A stretch of 64,000 nt of DNA from Phylloscopus collybita (Eukaryota > Chordata > Aves > Passeriformes > Phylloscopidae), in NCBI GenBank assembly GCA_027886175.1, contig JAJNNQ010000013.1:9770001-9834000 (forward strand). The letters run 5' to 3'. Made by a program: the position numbers and the translations under genes. The notes below the pieces were generated by a model. It was not told the origin of the DNA and ran no database searches. It worked only from the letters and a program-made list of their open reading frames with translations. Of the stretch, positions 52,204-64,000 are shown in pieces. Numbering within the stretch: the first letter of the stretch is position 1; the number at the start of each line of letters is the position of its first letter.

Positions 52204-53155
52204 GTATACTGTGTCTGAAGTAATTTTAATTGATTTTGCTTAAACTTTAGGAAATATGGCTTTCAAGATTTATCTTTTGTTTGTTTGTTTTAAAGAAGTT
52301 ATTTCTGAAAATGCTGTGTTTTATTTAATATAAACAATTTAGGATACAAAACCAGAGTCATCAAGTAAAATACTTGGAATCACATTTATTTGTTACACAT
52401 TTGTAAGTGAGGTTAACACTGAAAAAGGAAGAAAAGTGTAAAATTTGTGTCTCTTTTTTTCCTCTCAACCAGAAATATATCTGGTTCATCACTGTTGCTC
52501 ATCATCTTCAGTGTTAGGTACCCTTGACTGATGTATGACTTCAGAAGTGCAGGATAGGCATTTACCTAGAAGATAAATTACTATTTAAAATCCTGTTAGC
52601 ATTTCTGTGGGTGAAAGAACTTCAGTTATGAAAAAAAAAGAAAGTTCTAAAAACATATATATCCTATTATTAGGTTATTTTTTCTATTTCCATTTAATTT
52701 TCTTTGTCAGTACCTGTGCATTTACTCCTACACCATATGCCATGAGTACAAAATCCCGTGATGCTTGGTCAGAAAAACACATTTGATGACACAAAACTGA
52801 TGCTTGTTTCCTCTGTTCATTAGCAAGCAGTCCTGCAAAATACTGAATCTCCTCAGAGCCCATCCACTTCAAAAGGCTCAAAGAATTCAGCAGTATGGGA
52901 TGATCTCAGCATATCTAAAGATTAAATTATAAGCTGGGTTTTAAAATCGTGTGAGAGAATTTTTACAGGAATTTTGTGCTGCATTTTGTATGATACTATA
53001 TTTGCTTTTCGTATCATTTGACTATATTTGAATCAAATATATCTGTTTATCTGTTACTCACTGGTAAGCTTTTTTATTACTAGCTTTTTAAATGTGATTC
53101 TTCTGGCCCCTATAAATGTGAAGAAAACCTCAATGTCAGTTTGCATGAATACTTT

Positions 53156-53257
53156 CTGAACCTGGTCTAGTGGAAGCTGTGCCTGCTGATGGCATGGATG
53201 TTGGAACTGCATGATCTCTAAGGTCCCTTGCAAGCCTAGCCATTCTCTGGTTCTGTA
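53156..53257 (+). mobile_element. CR1 LINE terminal fragment (~100 bp), sense
   Basis: Contains CCTGGTCTAGTGGAAGCTGT, CTGATGGCATGGATGTTGGA, ATGATCTCTAAGGTCCCTTG and CCATTCTCTGGTTCTGTA. This is the last 100 bp of a typical avian CR1 (family pattern: AGATGATCTTTAAGGTCCCT, then CCATTCTATGATTCTATG). Severely 5'-truncated. Confidence 0.92.
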
Positions 53258-54909
53258 AACTAGGAGTCACAAATTTCCCTTCTATAGGTTTTTACCTGAC
53301 AGGCTGTATAAAAAGTTTTACTGTTACCACACACCAGAGTAAAAGCAGGTTGCAAGGCCCTGGGCTGTACTGGTATTGCTTTTTGAAGTTTGTTGTTTTC
53401 AAGCTTTAAAAAGTTTATTTCTGTTATGAGAAATTAAGTTTGGGAAATGGGAAGCAGCCACCCCAGTGGCTGAGTTTCCCAGATAAGATTTAATCTGATC
53501 CAATGTATCAGAGTGCTTTAGTTGTTCCTGGAAGAGATTGAACATGAGACACTTGTGCAAAACTGTTGATGAATAAAGATGGGACAGTAATTTTTATATG
53601 TGAGAGCTATCTATTTGATTGCTTCAGCTTTCAGGTAGTTCATCACAGTAATTCACCCTGTGTTGCCTCTTTAACTTCATACCACAGTTTCCCATCAGTC
53701 CGATTAGAAATGGCAATGCCTTTATCAGATTAATCTTTCTTTCTCTTTCTTCCTTCCAGTATCTCTGACCCCAGGACAAAGCAAAGCCTCCCACACAGCC
53801 TGTACTGCAGGGTGGGAGTCCTCATGGCTGAGGGGCCAGAGCACAGAGGGAGGTTAAACCCAACACTTCCAACTGGAATTGTTTGATACACACACAGACA
53901 CCTTTCCTCTTACAAAAAAAAGCCCCAAAACTTTTCTGTTTCTAAGCAGATAACCAGAAACATTCTTACACAAAACCAGGTCTATTTACTGTATTAGATA
54001 AATAAACATCCACTAAACTAATAAAGTGGCAAATGTATTACCTCTGAGGTTTGGATTTTGGGCATCTTTTGCAAATTATATTTCACAGGGAATCCAATTT
54101 TCTTTGTCTGGAGTTCAAACAGAATATATGTCATTCATGGGCATATAGCATCCAAACTATTTTGTGTGGCCACAGTATAATCCCTGAATCCTTTTATTTC
54201 TCATTAAATACATTCAGCACTTACTCATTTACATTTACACAAACCATTTGATAATTTAGAATTCTAGAGGGACAATTTTGTTTTACTGACTTGCTTAAAT
54301 CAAAATGTCTGCATGTGGCAAACTTACAGTTTTAACTAAAGCCAGTTAAAGTTTTGATATTTCTACTCACTGCTGTAATATAATGAACAAGACAGGAAGA
54401 ATTTTGATGATATCATTGTGTAACCAACTGTCAGTATAAATATTGATTGTGTTAGTGGTTTTACTTTACTCCTGTATAACTTTCTTCCCAATTTACTTTA
54501 CCTTTCTGTTTTAATTATCAAATTTCTTTTTTTAGTATATTTGATGACTGTATTTTTAACATTTTATATACTCTGGGTTTTCCTCATGAATAAAATTGTT
54601 TTATACCATGCTGTGTACTTCAGAAAAGACATTTCTGTCTTATAGGAGATATTAAAATGTTTTCTCACAGTACAAAAATCTTAACACACAGAAATAAGGC
54701 ACCAAGGAATGAGCTGAGCACTCTGAAAATTTGTAAGGGACTCCTGGACCTTGAAGAGTCTTAAGACTTGTAGTTTCTTAGAAATGTAGTTGGCTATGAC
54801 ATTTAGCAAAACTCTCACAGCAGTACCTGAAAATCAAAAAGAATCATTGTGATGGTAGGGAAATAGATAAATATCAGTCTTTAGAAAAAGAAGGATGTAC
54901 TGAATGTAT

Positions 54910-54958
54910 TTCAGTTAATTGTAGTTGAATTAACTGAAATTAATTCAGTTAATTGTAG
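54910..54958. repeat. Direct plus inverted small repeat cluster
   Basis: The 15-mer TTCAGTTAATTGTAG occurs at 54910-54924 and again at 54944-54958. Between them AATTAACTGAA (54928-54938) is the exact reverse complement of TTCAGTTAATT. It may reflect local template switching in replication. Confidence 0.85.
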
Positions 54959-57440
54959 AACAAATGTGAACAGTAAAACATCCATAGCCAAACTCTAGCA
55001 AAGGATGTGATTGCTGTTCTCTGCAGTAAAAAAATACGGCCCTCAGCATGCAGCAAGACAAGAATGTCCCTTGCTTTTCAGCAGCAGCAAAGTAGGTTTT
55101 GTAATTTGAACTGATTTAGTTCACGTGTACAGAGGAGAAAAAAAATACTGTTTGGATTTTTCCTACTGCATGTCTGTAGAGTTTATCAAGACCTTTAGCA
55201 AGCAGCCCATACTGGGAAGAGCCTGTCCTACCAGCTCACTACCAGAGCATCTCATGATGTGTCACTTAGATATTTTTGTCTTACGTACAAAAGGCCTGGA
55301 ACATAATACTTTGATGGCACTTATATCTGAAAAATTTGGACAGATCATAGATCTTGAGAGAGTCAAATAATAATGTTATTTGGTTTGTATCAGATGCACT
55401 GGCCTATGTGCCAGGTGCTAAGCATTCAAAGCCTCTTTGCACCTCCTTGCTAATGACCAATGATCCTTGGATTTAACCACCTGTGGGGATGGCAGTGCTA
55501 GTGGAAAGATGCAGGCAAAGTCATTAAAAGGGAACAGCTATGTGCGAAAAATTGGCTCACAACCTGTCTCATGCTGAGAAGCTTCAGGTATGTTAGAAAA
55601 TGTCTGGTTACATCGATTCTTACCAAAACTCTCTGCAATTGCCCAGCAGATTAAAGATCTTTCAGTATTGCTGCCCAATAGCTTTTTTGACTGCTACATA
55701 GCTGATGTTGTAAATACAGCAAAATCTCTTAATTTAGCTAATTTAAGAACTGCTTTCTGGGCTGATCCAAGGTACTCTCAACACTTGTCAAGGAAAACAT
55801 TTAGCTTGCAATGCCCTCTAGAGGCAGATTTACCATAGTAGTGGTGGTGCCTGCAGATATGCTCTTCACTTTTCTGGTCTGGTACTGGAGCTTTCAAGAA
55901 ACAGGTTTGGAGGGTTTTTTGTTTGTTTGTTTTTAATTTCTAAAAGTATTTTTGTTTTAAATTTATTTATTTAGCCACATATCACATTTCTATAGGAGCA
56001 GAGATCTAGAAACATTATGGGCTCTGCAACTGACCCACATGCCTCATTCTGGACTTGTACTGCAGGTGCTTCCAACTGAGATGGGGCCATATTGCAAAGC
56101 AACATGGTGATGCTTGCAAACAATAATGGATTTTTACACATCAATGCTTGGCATTGAATAACACTCTGAAAATATCCAAATTAAAAATATTTCTAAGAGA
56201 TTTTGTTATTGCAAAGGGTGTGTTTGCTACATGCCTTCCGTAAATCCATAAATCTCAGTTTGATTTTTGAATTTAGAAGTTCTGCTTAGTTGAATGAGGT
56301 TCTCTATCTTTTCCTGGCAGCCACGTGCTTCTATACACAGAATAGCAGAGGGTGAAAAGCAAAGGAGGAGCATAATTCCTTAATATCAAAATCTGGGTTG
56401 TCCCATACTAAAACAATAACACTACATCTACAAGGGAGTCACATCCACATAATCCAAAACAGAATTTGAGCCTTGAAGCTTTTATTTGTCATCATTCATG
56501 AAAGATTTTTTGGGATGAATTTTCTTTCACTGGTTGACAAGGCTTTCTGGTAGGCCTGGAAAAATGTCAGCAAAGAGGCTCAGGCAATGCTGGCTTGGCT
56601 TCATATTCTTCCATCTTTTAATAGTTCAGCTCATTAATGAGAAAATCATCTGGCTGCTGGCACAATCAGATGCAGTCACTTATCAGTACATTGAGTTCAG
56701 TTTATAGTACTCCGATTCATATTCATGATCAGAGGATGCAGTGGAGCAATTCATTTGTGCACTGCTGCATTAAGCAATCACTGCCAAAATGTGACATATT
56801 GAGAGTTTGCATTAAGCTGCTTCCTTTGAGCATCTTTGAGTAAAGAAAATCCCAAATGCAGAAATCTGTTGAGATAAATCACTCAGCCACTTCAAGAAAA
56901 ATGTTGAGATTTCATGTATATAATATTTAGTTAAAAAATCCATTTGCTGATGCTATTGTATATGTGACACGGTCACATCCTCAAATACAAGTTTAGATTA
57001 TTTTAACAGCTAATAAAATGTACAAACAAGAACAGAATTATCTCAAAATGAACCCTCTTTCTTACTCTTAATTTATTTTTGCTGTGTAATGAAAGTTAAG
57101 GTTGTTCTTGTCTTGGAGATATGAAAGTCTCAAAACCCCAACCTTCCACATTCTGTATGTCATGGTACAAATAAGGGGCACTTGCAGTCCGGACATGCTC
57201 ACAATGATTCAGTTTTTAGGAAGGGAGAGTGCTTATAAATTTGAGAGAGATATATCTTGTGTACTATTGTGAGAAGAAAGTGAGGCCAAGTTTAGTCACC
57301 TTCTCACTTACTCAAAGTTTGTAGCATGATTGGTGGTGATTCCTTGTCCACATGCTTCACTTGATTCCATCAGATCATTTTCTACTGTCAACTTTTATCA
57401 ACTTTTCTTCAGATTTTTTAAGTCTGGGCTACTCAGTGGT

Positions 57441-57520
57441 AAGAAAAGAGAGAGAGAGAGAGAAAGAAAGAAAAAGAAAGAGAGAAAGAGAGAGAGAGAG
57501 AAAGAAAGAAAGAAAGAAAA
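57441..57520 (+). repeat. Homopurine (GA)n / (GAAA)n tract, 80 bp
   Basis: Eighty bases of only A and G, with blocks of GA and GAAA units. Such polypurine mirror-like tracts can form triplex (H-) DNA. Open frames through it give Arg-Glu-Lys repeats and are meaningless. Confidence 0.95.
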
Positions 57521-58871
57521 GCAAGCTGTGATCACTCATACCTAAGCAAAACAGGTGCTAAATTTCCTTTGAATGTGCCCTTAATGTAGTTTCTCTTGCT
57601 TGAGTAGGACTGTTCTTGGTTTTTCTCATTGGTATTTTCACCAAAATCTGGGTCAGTGAATCACTGGTAAGAGGAGGAAACAGGCATAGCACATTAAAAA
57701 AAAAAAAAATGAAATGGGCTTCTCAAACTTTATGTTTTTGCAGCAATAATAATCTCGCCCACGCCTAGTAGTCACCTGTGTTTTGGCACTGACCAAACTG
57801 TTGCCAACATGGGTCTCTCTTTAGTTCAGAAGGCATCATTTTTCCTGTTTTTCAAGTCCATGTCAGATAGGTGAGATTCCTGTGTACCTGCTAGGAATCA
57901 TTCACCCCCATGGTTTTCTTTGTTTGAGATTTGCTTTTATCCTCCCACTGGATCCATTTCCCCTGCATCATAGGCTACTTCTACTATATGCTACTAATGG
58001 CATAAAAAATGTTCTATGGAAATTACTTAAAGATCAATTGGGAGTAAAAAGCTCAAATCTTTAAAATATTTGTGTTTGCAGTATTTCTCTCCCTCTTAAG
58101 ATCCTGTATCTCCTCCACCACCAAGTGTTGCCATCTGCAGTGAGAGGAGAATTGGTTTGCCATCAATCTTTTGCTATAGACAGCAAAGCAAATGAGTATT
58201 CTGAACCAGCCTGTGTCACTCCTAAACAAAACCTGGACATTTGTTTGAAACAGAAGAGGCTTTCTGACTTCCTCTTGTCTCCTGAAAAATACTTTTGACA
58301 GTGCCATAAACATAATCATTATGGAATTCTTAGTGTAAGTTTATATTTTAATTCTACTCAGAATATATCAATTTATGTTATATTTTCTAAAATTTAGAAT
58401 AATCCTAAATCCTACCTAGTCCAGATGATTACTTTCATTTTTCAAGTACCTTAGTTATCTAAGTAAGTTAGGCATGTGAGTAAGTTAAATTTAAGTTATA
58501 AATTAAGTTAAATGCTGCTAAGTGTTGTTCCTTTGCTAAACTGTTAAATTTGAGTTATAAGTCAATTTTAAGTACTTTTGAGTGCCTTTAAGCCTTTAGA
58601 CCATATTCCTTTTTGTCCTTTCCCTCTCTATCATTTTGTCACATGTACCTAAGCGCACAGCCACACCCACTCAGAGTTCTCAGTTTGTTTCTGTTTTGAT
58701 TGACTGAATCTGCTTTGTTGCTTTTATTCCCTCAGAGTGCCTAAACCATCTCATAAGTAGCAGAGTGAACCTTTGCCAACGAACTCTCTCATGCTGCTGC
58801 TTAATATTCAATCAGCTTTTTGCTGATCCCCTTGCTGGTGATTCTTTAAGTCAACTCAAACACTTGTTTGT

Positions 58872-59049
58872 AATGCTGGGATCATACTGGGGGCTACTGG
58901 GAGCAACTGGGCATGGCAGGCGTGCACTGGAGGTAACTGGCATATACTGGGAGTGAAAGATCATACTGGGGGCAACTGGAACCATGCTGGGGCAACTGGG
59001 ATGATTGGGAGTGAGCATACTGAGAGCACCTGGGATATACTGGGAGTTA
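58872..59049 (+). repeat. ACTGGG-type minisatellite, degenerate ~20-23 bp units
   Basis: Repeated variants of CATACTGGGGGCAACTGG over about 180 bp, with roughly eight recognisable units such as catactgggggctactgg, aactggcatatactgggag and catgctggggcaactggg. ACTGGGA-rich minisatellites are common in bird genomes as I know them. The array is GC-rich against an AT-rich background. Confidence 0.85.
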
Positions 59050-59940
59050 GGGCTAGGTTTATAGTTAGGTTTAGTGTTACATATATGTGTGCATATATAT
59101 TTATTTCCATACATACTTGTCCAGATCTCTGCCCATTACATTTTTGTAGGGGTCTGTTACAGGGGTAGACCTTGCTACAGTTTCACAAACACTCATGTGC
59201 CTTATTCAGAATAGGGCCTCTTGTTTGCTGCTCCTGTTTCTGATACTAAAAGATAAAGGAAAGTAATTCAAAGGGAAAGGAGAGTAGAAATTTGAGAGCC
59301 ATTGCAAAGGAGCAAAGAAAGTAGTGGCTGAAAGAGCTGTAGAAACTGTCTTGCCCATGTAGGCCAGCTGGTGACATTTATTTGAAATATTGGGAACACT
59401 TTATCCAGGCTTTAAACAGGAAAATGGAAGAGAAAGGACTGTTCAGAGCAAAGGTATGAGTCACTGAGTGCTTGGTGCAAGGCAGTAAAGGCAGTAGTTC
59501 TTAATCTACGCACAGTGACTCAAAGCCAGCTCTCTGTGGTAGGGAATTCACTGTAAAGTCATGCTTCCATGGGAAGGCAGGAATTCTGACTGAGACCACT
59601 TTCCATTGCCTGGTACCACAGCTCCTGCAACTTGTTAGTTCGTCACTTGCAGTCTAATGACAGCTGAGGAGGATGACCGTGACAGACAGCTGTGTCTGTT
59701 AGCATCGAGAGAGAGCTTATGTCTGACCTACTTCTGGCAATGATTAACACATGATTTAGCTCTCATTCATTTCTATTCATGGTCATATATCTCACAGCTG
59801 TTGCTGAACACCAAGAATCGGGAAAGGTTTTTGATGACTCTATACAAATGCATCATCAAACAGTGAGATCTGATAATTTACAATAACAAAATATGATTCC
59901 TGTTAAAAAATAAGAATACTTGCTCCTGTTGCTCTGAAGT

Positions 59941-59979
59941 TTTTATTTCTGTTTAACCACCAGTTAAACAGAAATAAAA
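59941..59979. repeat. Perfect inverted repeat, 17-bp arms, 5-nt loop
   Basis: TTTTATTTCTGTTTAAC at 59941-59957 and GTTAAACAGAAATAAAA at 59963-59979 are exact reverse complements around CACCA. The arms do not extend further. Confidence 0.93.
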
Positions 59980-62900
59980 CACACGTCACAGTTAAAACAG
60001 TGATGGTGTATTTAATTTCTCATAAAAACTATCAATATGCTCACCTAATTTCTTACAGCTCCAATGTGTTGAGATGAAATCCCCTAATAATAATCAGTCT
60101 AATAATTATCTTTGAGATGTTCGAAAAATTTCCAATTGTGCGTATTCTTGTTCAACATTTTATTTTTACAGTGGAACCTGCACGATTCTGTCTCCAGCAT
60201 AATTGTACCGAAATGGACAAGGTACTTTTGCTGCATCAAAATTTAACATATTTACATCTCTGTCATGATTGCAAGGAAAAAGTTATAAATCTGTGGCCAA
60301 CTGGGAACTAGCAGTGCTGCAATAGTTCCACACGCATGGACTTAAAAATTCATAGTCTTGGTAGGGATAGCATGGGTGAGTTCATTTGATGTTCAGTAGC
60401 AGCCTGGTAGTTGACCACATCTGGACTGGGAGAGTATCCCCAGTGACAGACAATGTTTCTGGCAGGTTTACTTATCTACCTATCTATTATCTAAATATAC
60501 AAAGAAGCACACTGTGCAAGCATCGCCCTTTCGTGGGAGGTTTTAGAACCTCTGAGTAAGGGCAGGCGTATGCGAGGGTTTGAATATTAAAAATTTGCTT
60601 GAATTCAGCCAGTACTACAATTTTTGAAAATCTCTCCTATGATACCATCTTGAGATCCCCAAAAATGACAAATATAAAATCTGTCTCTTTTGAGTATCTT
60701 TATTTCTGGCCCCTATAATTTTCTTTCACTTGTTTGGTTCTTCTTCAGTAACGATAGCTCCATACATCAAAAGGTTTTGACAATACTTGCTCACTTCTCA
60801 CTCATGTTTGCTTCTGTTCTGCAGAAATCTGACTGATACAGACAAACTTGTAAAGGTTGTCAGATGCAAAAGATTTTCACAGCCTTTCTTGTTGAGGGCA
60901 TTCAAGCTGGAGAAATGTGTTCTTACATCATAGGGTTTTTTTGAGACCAGATACAGAGTTGGCAAAGAAAGTAAAAGTATTTATTTACAAAGTTGATTGC
61001 ATTAATGGGTGAAGAAATTGTTCTGATAATTTAAGGAATTAGGATAAATTAAACTTCTGCTTCAGTCTTGTGAATGTTTGATATAGTTTCGTTATTCATA
61101 ATTTTTTCTCAAAGTCCAGCAGCTAGGCAGAAATAATAATTTACTTTTTTTTTAATATAATTGTAGGTTTATGTCCACTTGGGAAGAAAACAACAATGTC
61201 TGTGCCAATTCTTTCTTCTGGGGAATCTCAGATTCTATTATAAATATGAAGAGCTCATATAAACAGCTGAAATTTGGAAGACTCAGATTTTCTCCTCATT
61301 ATGTGTACATAAAGATAGATGGAGAGAAGGTTCACCTTGAACAAGTCACTACTAACCTTCTGCTGAGCTTGAGAACTAGTAGGCTGCCCCAGTTTTTACA
61401 CTGATAAAAGGAGTCTGGCCATGCTGTTTTCTCAAAATATGTTGATAAACTGTCTCTTCACAGCAAGAACACATTTAGCTGATACATCTGTTACTCAGAT
61501 TGTCACATAGAATTAGCAAATCAATTCAAATATTAAGTATTTTATTGCTATCTAGGAGTTAGAAGCAAGGACTAGAGGGATCAGTCTTGGCACTTGCTAT
61601 GCAGAATTTTTAAGTGAATATTCTTGGAAAAAAAAGAGTAATATTCTCTAACAAGAGAAAGCAGTTAAAGATGGCAAAAGGATTTTGTTTAAAATTTATT
61701 TTTATTCTACTCAAAATTTTGTAAGTAGAAATGAATGGCTTTGCAAGAGAGATTTAAAATGAGACTGAGAAGGGAGGTCAGAGTGATGGGGCTAACCCTG
61801 GTCAGGGTCCTGCCTCTGGGCCCAATCCAGTGGTTGCCTTGGTTTACTGGGATATTCAGACACTGTTTGCCACCCCTTGCTACGAACCACTCCTTGGACC
61901 TCAGAGGGAGCATGTGTTTTACGGCTCCCCATCGTGGGTTGCTGAGACTATTTGCAAAATTGGATATTCTTAACACTTTGCAATTTTTGACAGAGCTGAC
62001 TTTAAAAAAAGTACACCTAAACCCCAGCATTATAGAAAGGGGAAAGTTATTTCTGTGTCAACTGTAATCAGAAGCTGAAAATATTTTATCCATCCTTGAG
62101 ATCCCAGTGATGGCCCTTCTGATAATTAAGCTTGCTTGTATTTGTAAGTCAGTGATGGATGCTAAGACAGATACCTTCTCTGTTTTTTTGCATCAAAGAT
62201 AATAATCATGTTGATTTTCTCCAAAATATAAAATACCACTATCGATGCCCAAATAATCTGAATCTTTACTTGGGCACCTGAAGTAGAACCTATCAGAAAA
62301 GAGTTATGTGCAGAGCAGAGCAAATTTTTGTGTGGATCTCTGTCTGTTCCATGAAAAAACCATAGCAGGGAGCCTCAAGGAAAGATCTAGTCTTCCCTTG
62401 CCCACAATTTATATCTTTTCTCAAAAAAAAAACCAGGCAGGAAAAGTAGTGATGCATGTCTGATATTGATGGAAAGCAAGTATGTACCTCATCCATTGAA
62501 AACATTGATCAAGGCCACTTTGCTCTTTTTAATGATGGCCCCATAAATCTGCCAGTATCAATGAAAGTCACTGTTATCTTCTGAGGTTCTAAATGGCCCT
62601 GCTAAGCCACAGCTAATGGTTCTTTGCATCCAGGAGCTAAATTGTCATACTTTCCCCTTTCAAAACTCTTCTGCTTCTTGTTTAGCTTTTGTTTGCTTGT
62701 TTGGCTGTGTTTTTTGGTAAACTGCACATGAAGAAAACCAGGACACACTAAAAAAGAGGAAGAAATTCCAGATACAGCAAATTTTTAATGAAGTGGTTTT
62801 ATTTTGAAAGCTCTTCTTTCAGTGGGTTTCAGCCAAGAAGGATGAGAATCCAACTGGATGTGGCTTTTTTCAGACAACACAGGCTACAGAATCTGGCAAA

Positions 62901-63499
62901 TCAATTTGAATGAAAAAGACCTGGAAAAGTGATATTTCTGTTACATGTCAATGTACAATCTGTGATTCAATACCAAGATATAGGATTAGTTTACTAAACC
63001 AAGGCATTTGATTTGACTATTTAAAAATGCCAGACACTATAAGTGGGTGCTAAAGAAGATCTGAAGGAATGAAGAAGGAGGTGGGGTCAGGCTCATCCTA
63101 GCTCACAAACTGTGTTTAAATATTTGGGCACATTCTGCACTGCTGTACTGTTGGCCAGGAACAGAGCTCCACAGCTCTCAGTATGTCAGGGACTCCTCAG
63201 GGTAGGGTGAGGAATCTTTCTTGAGACCCCCAGTGATTGCCAAGCAGGCTTTACCATTTCAGTATTTTGTGCTACATATGTTCAGGATTGAAGTATATCC
63301 TCAGTGGAGGATTTCACCTCACACAATGGGAAGCAATAAATAACTCTTCTCTGAAGAGGTGTTAAGAACATTTTGAAATGGAAGTTTGCTTATTTTTTGC
63401 ATCAAGAATATCAAAGAGATTCTCTAGACAGATCTGACTGTATCTTAGTTATCTTTGCAATGAAATCCCTCCTTAGCCTTGCCCCAACACCCATTCCTG

Positions 63500-63535
63500 T
63501 GTTTCTGAGATCCATGTACATGAATCTCAGAAACA
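63500..63535. repeat. 36-bp near-perfect palindrome without loop
   Basis: TGTTTCTGAGAT at 63500-63511 pairs with ATCTCAGAAACA at 63524-63535, and the centre CATGTACATG is itself palindromic. Only one symmetric position (63512 with 63523) fails to pair. Confidence 0.92.
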
Positions 63536-63883
63536 GATGGAGTATGCCTTACCCAGAATCTAATCCTAGCGAGGTAGAGAGGCCAGATGGTCTCACTTTC
63601 CAAATGAAAACTTTCAGAGAATCTTTAAACTAAGCAAAGATTTTAACATTGATGGCTGGATATAGTGTAATACACAGAGAAGATTAATTAGAAACCCTAA
63701 TTAAATGTAACAGTGTAAAAGAACCAGAGCACTATTTGGCATCAAACAGCCTTTTAAGATTCTTGTTGGAACCTGGAGTCCTCAGCATGGCTGAGATGCA
63801 AAGCGAACAACAGAAAAGCAGAAACAATGAGATTTACTAAAAGGTGCCAAACTCAATTCTACATGCAATCATTTCCTGTATTT

Positions 63884-64000
63884 TTTTATAGAATCATAAG
63901 AGGCCTGAAAGGAACCTTTAGAGGTCGTCTAGTTCATCCCCCTACCCCAAGGCAAGATCAACTATACCTAAATCATTCCTGACAGATGTTTGTCTAACCT
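63884..64000 (-). mobile_element. CR1-type LINE 3' end, antisense, cut by window edge
   Basis: Begins with TAGAATCATAAGAGGCCTGA and continues AGAGGTCGTCTAGTTCATCC, CCCCAAGGCAAGATCAACTA, AAATCATTCCTGACAGATGT and TTGTCTAACCT. This is the reverse complement of a CR1 3' terminus, of the old amniote subtype with a GACAGGTGTTTGTCCAACC motif as I recall it. The element continues beyond 64000. Confidence 0.8.

Larger units (their letters stand above)
52131..64000. other. Intergenic region downstream of SPATA17
   Basis: No coding exon, RNA gene or intact transposable element that I can recognise. It includes a 36-T tract, CR1 fragments at 53156-53257 and 63884-64000, a small repeat cluster at 54910-54958, a homopurine tract (57441-57520), a minisatellite with telomere-like edge (58872-59074) and two strong inverted repeats (59941-59979, 63500-63535). 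Open frames such as 55590-55838, 61735-62067 and 63373-63633 have neither domain nor splice support. Synteny from recall would place RRP15 and TGFB2 further downstream. Confidence 0.75.

Noticed and set aside
55590..55838. 82-residue open frame downstream of SPATA17
   Set aside because: The peptide looks protein-like (LSAIAQQIKDLSVLLPNSFF), but I recognise no family and see no flanking splice sites or polyadenylation signal at a useful distance.
61735..62067. Open frame rich in Leu and Pro with an opposite-strand partner
   Set aside because: No known domain and no exon boundaries. Moderately GC-rich sequence explains the lack of stops.
1..64000. Endogenous retrovirus, hepadnavirus or CRISPR-like array
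   Set aside because: I saw no paired LTRs, no primer-binding site, no viral polymerase motifs apart from CR1 reverse transcriptase, and no spacer-repeat array.

Overview
This is a vertebrate nuclear window, almost certainly from a bird. It is AT-rich, mostly non-coding DNA with spliced exons. The interspersed repeats I can recognise are all CR1 LINE fragments, four of them with typical avian CR1 3' or ORF2 sequence and one cut by the window edge. I see no bacterial or plasmid feature. The long open frames elsewhere are short, AT-driven and match nothing I know.

The only protein-coding gene I can support is the 3' part of SPATA17 (spermatogenesis-associated 17, an IQ-motif axonemal protein) on the + strand. 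Five exons lie at 1545-1668, 18747-18950, 24164-24315, 32616-32754 and 51982-52062. All have AG acceptors and GT donors and their phases join correctly. Together they encode about 232 C-terminal residues ending in a TGQIV-type C-terminus and a TAA stop. An AATAAA signal lies 44 bp after the stop. The 5' exons with the calmodulin-binding IQ motifs lie upstream of the window. The family is about 360 residues long, so roughly the last 60% is present.

Layout: 1-1544 is intron upstream of the first visible exon, with an (AAAAC)n microsatellite. 1669-18746 is a 17.1 kb intron. 18951-24163 is a 5.2 kb intron with a CR1 3' end and a palindromic MITE-like element. 24316-32615 is an 8.3 kb intron. 32755-51981 is a 19.2 kb intron holding two CR1 fragments and several sequence-complex blocks that look like conserved non-coding elements. 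From 52063 onward is 3' UTR and intergenic DNA with a 36-T tract, a CR1 3' end, an 80 bp homopurine tract, an ACTGGG-type minisatellite and the start of another CR1. From recall of vertebrate synteny, RRP15 and TGFB2 would be expected further downstream.

I found no previously undescribed coding system. The items most worth a second look are an in-frame alternative acceptor before the second visible exon, several near-perfect palindromes and hairpins (40902-40938, 59941-59979, 63500-63535, 39906-39921), a pair of identical 10-bp palindromes exactly 20 bp apart, and candidate regulatory blocks in the last intron.
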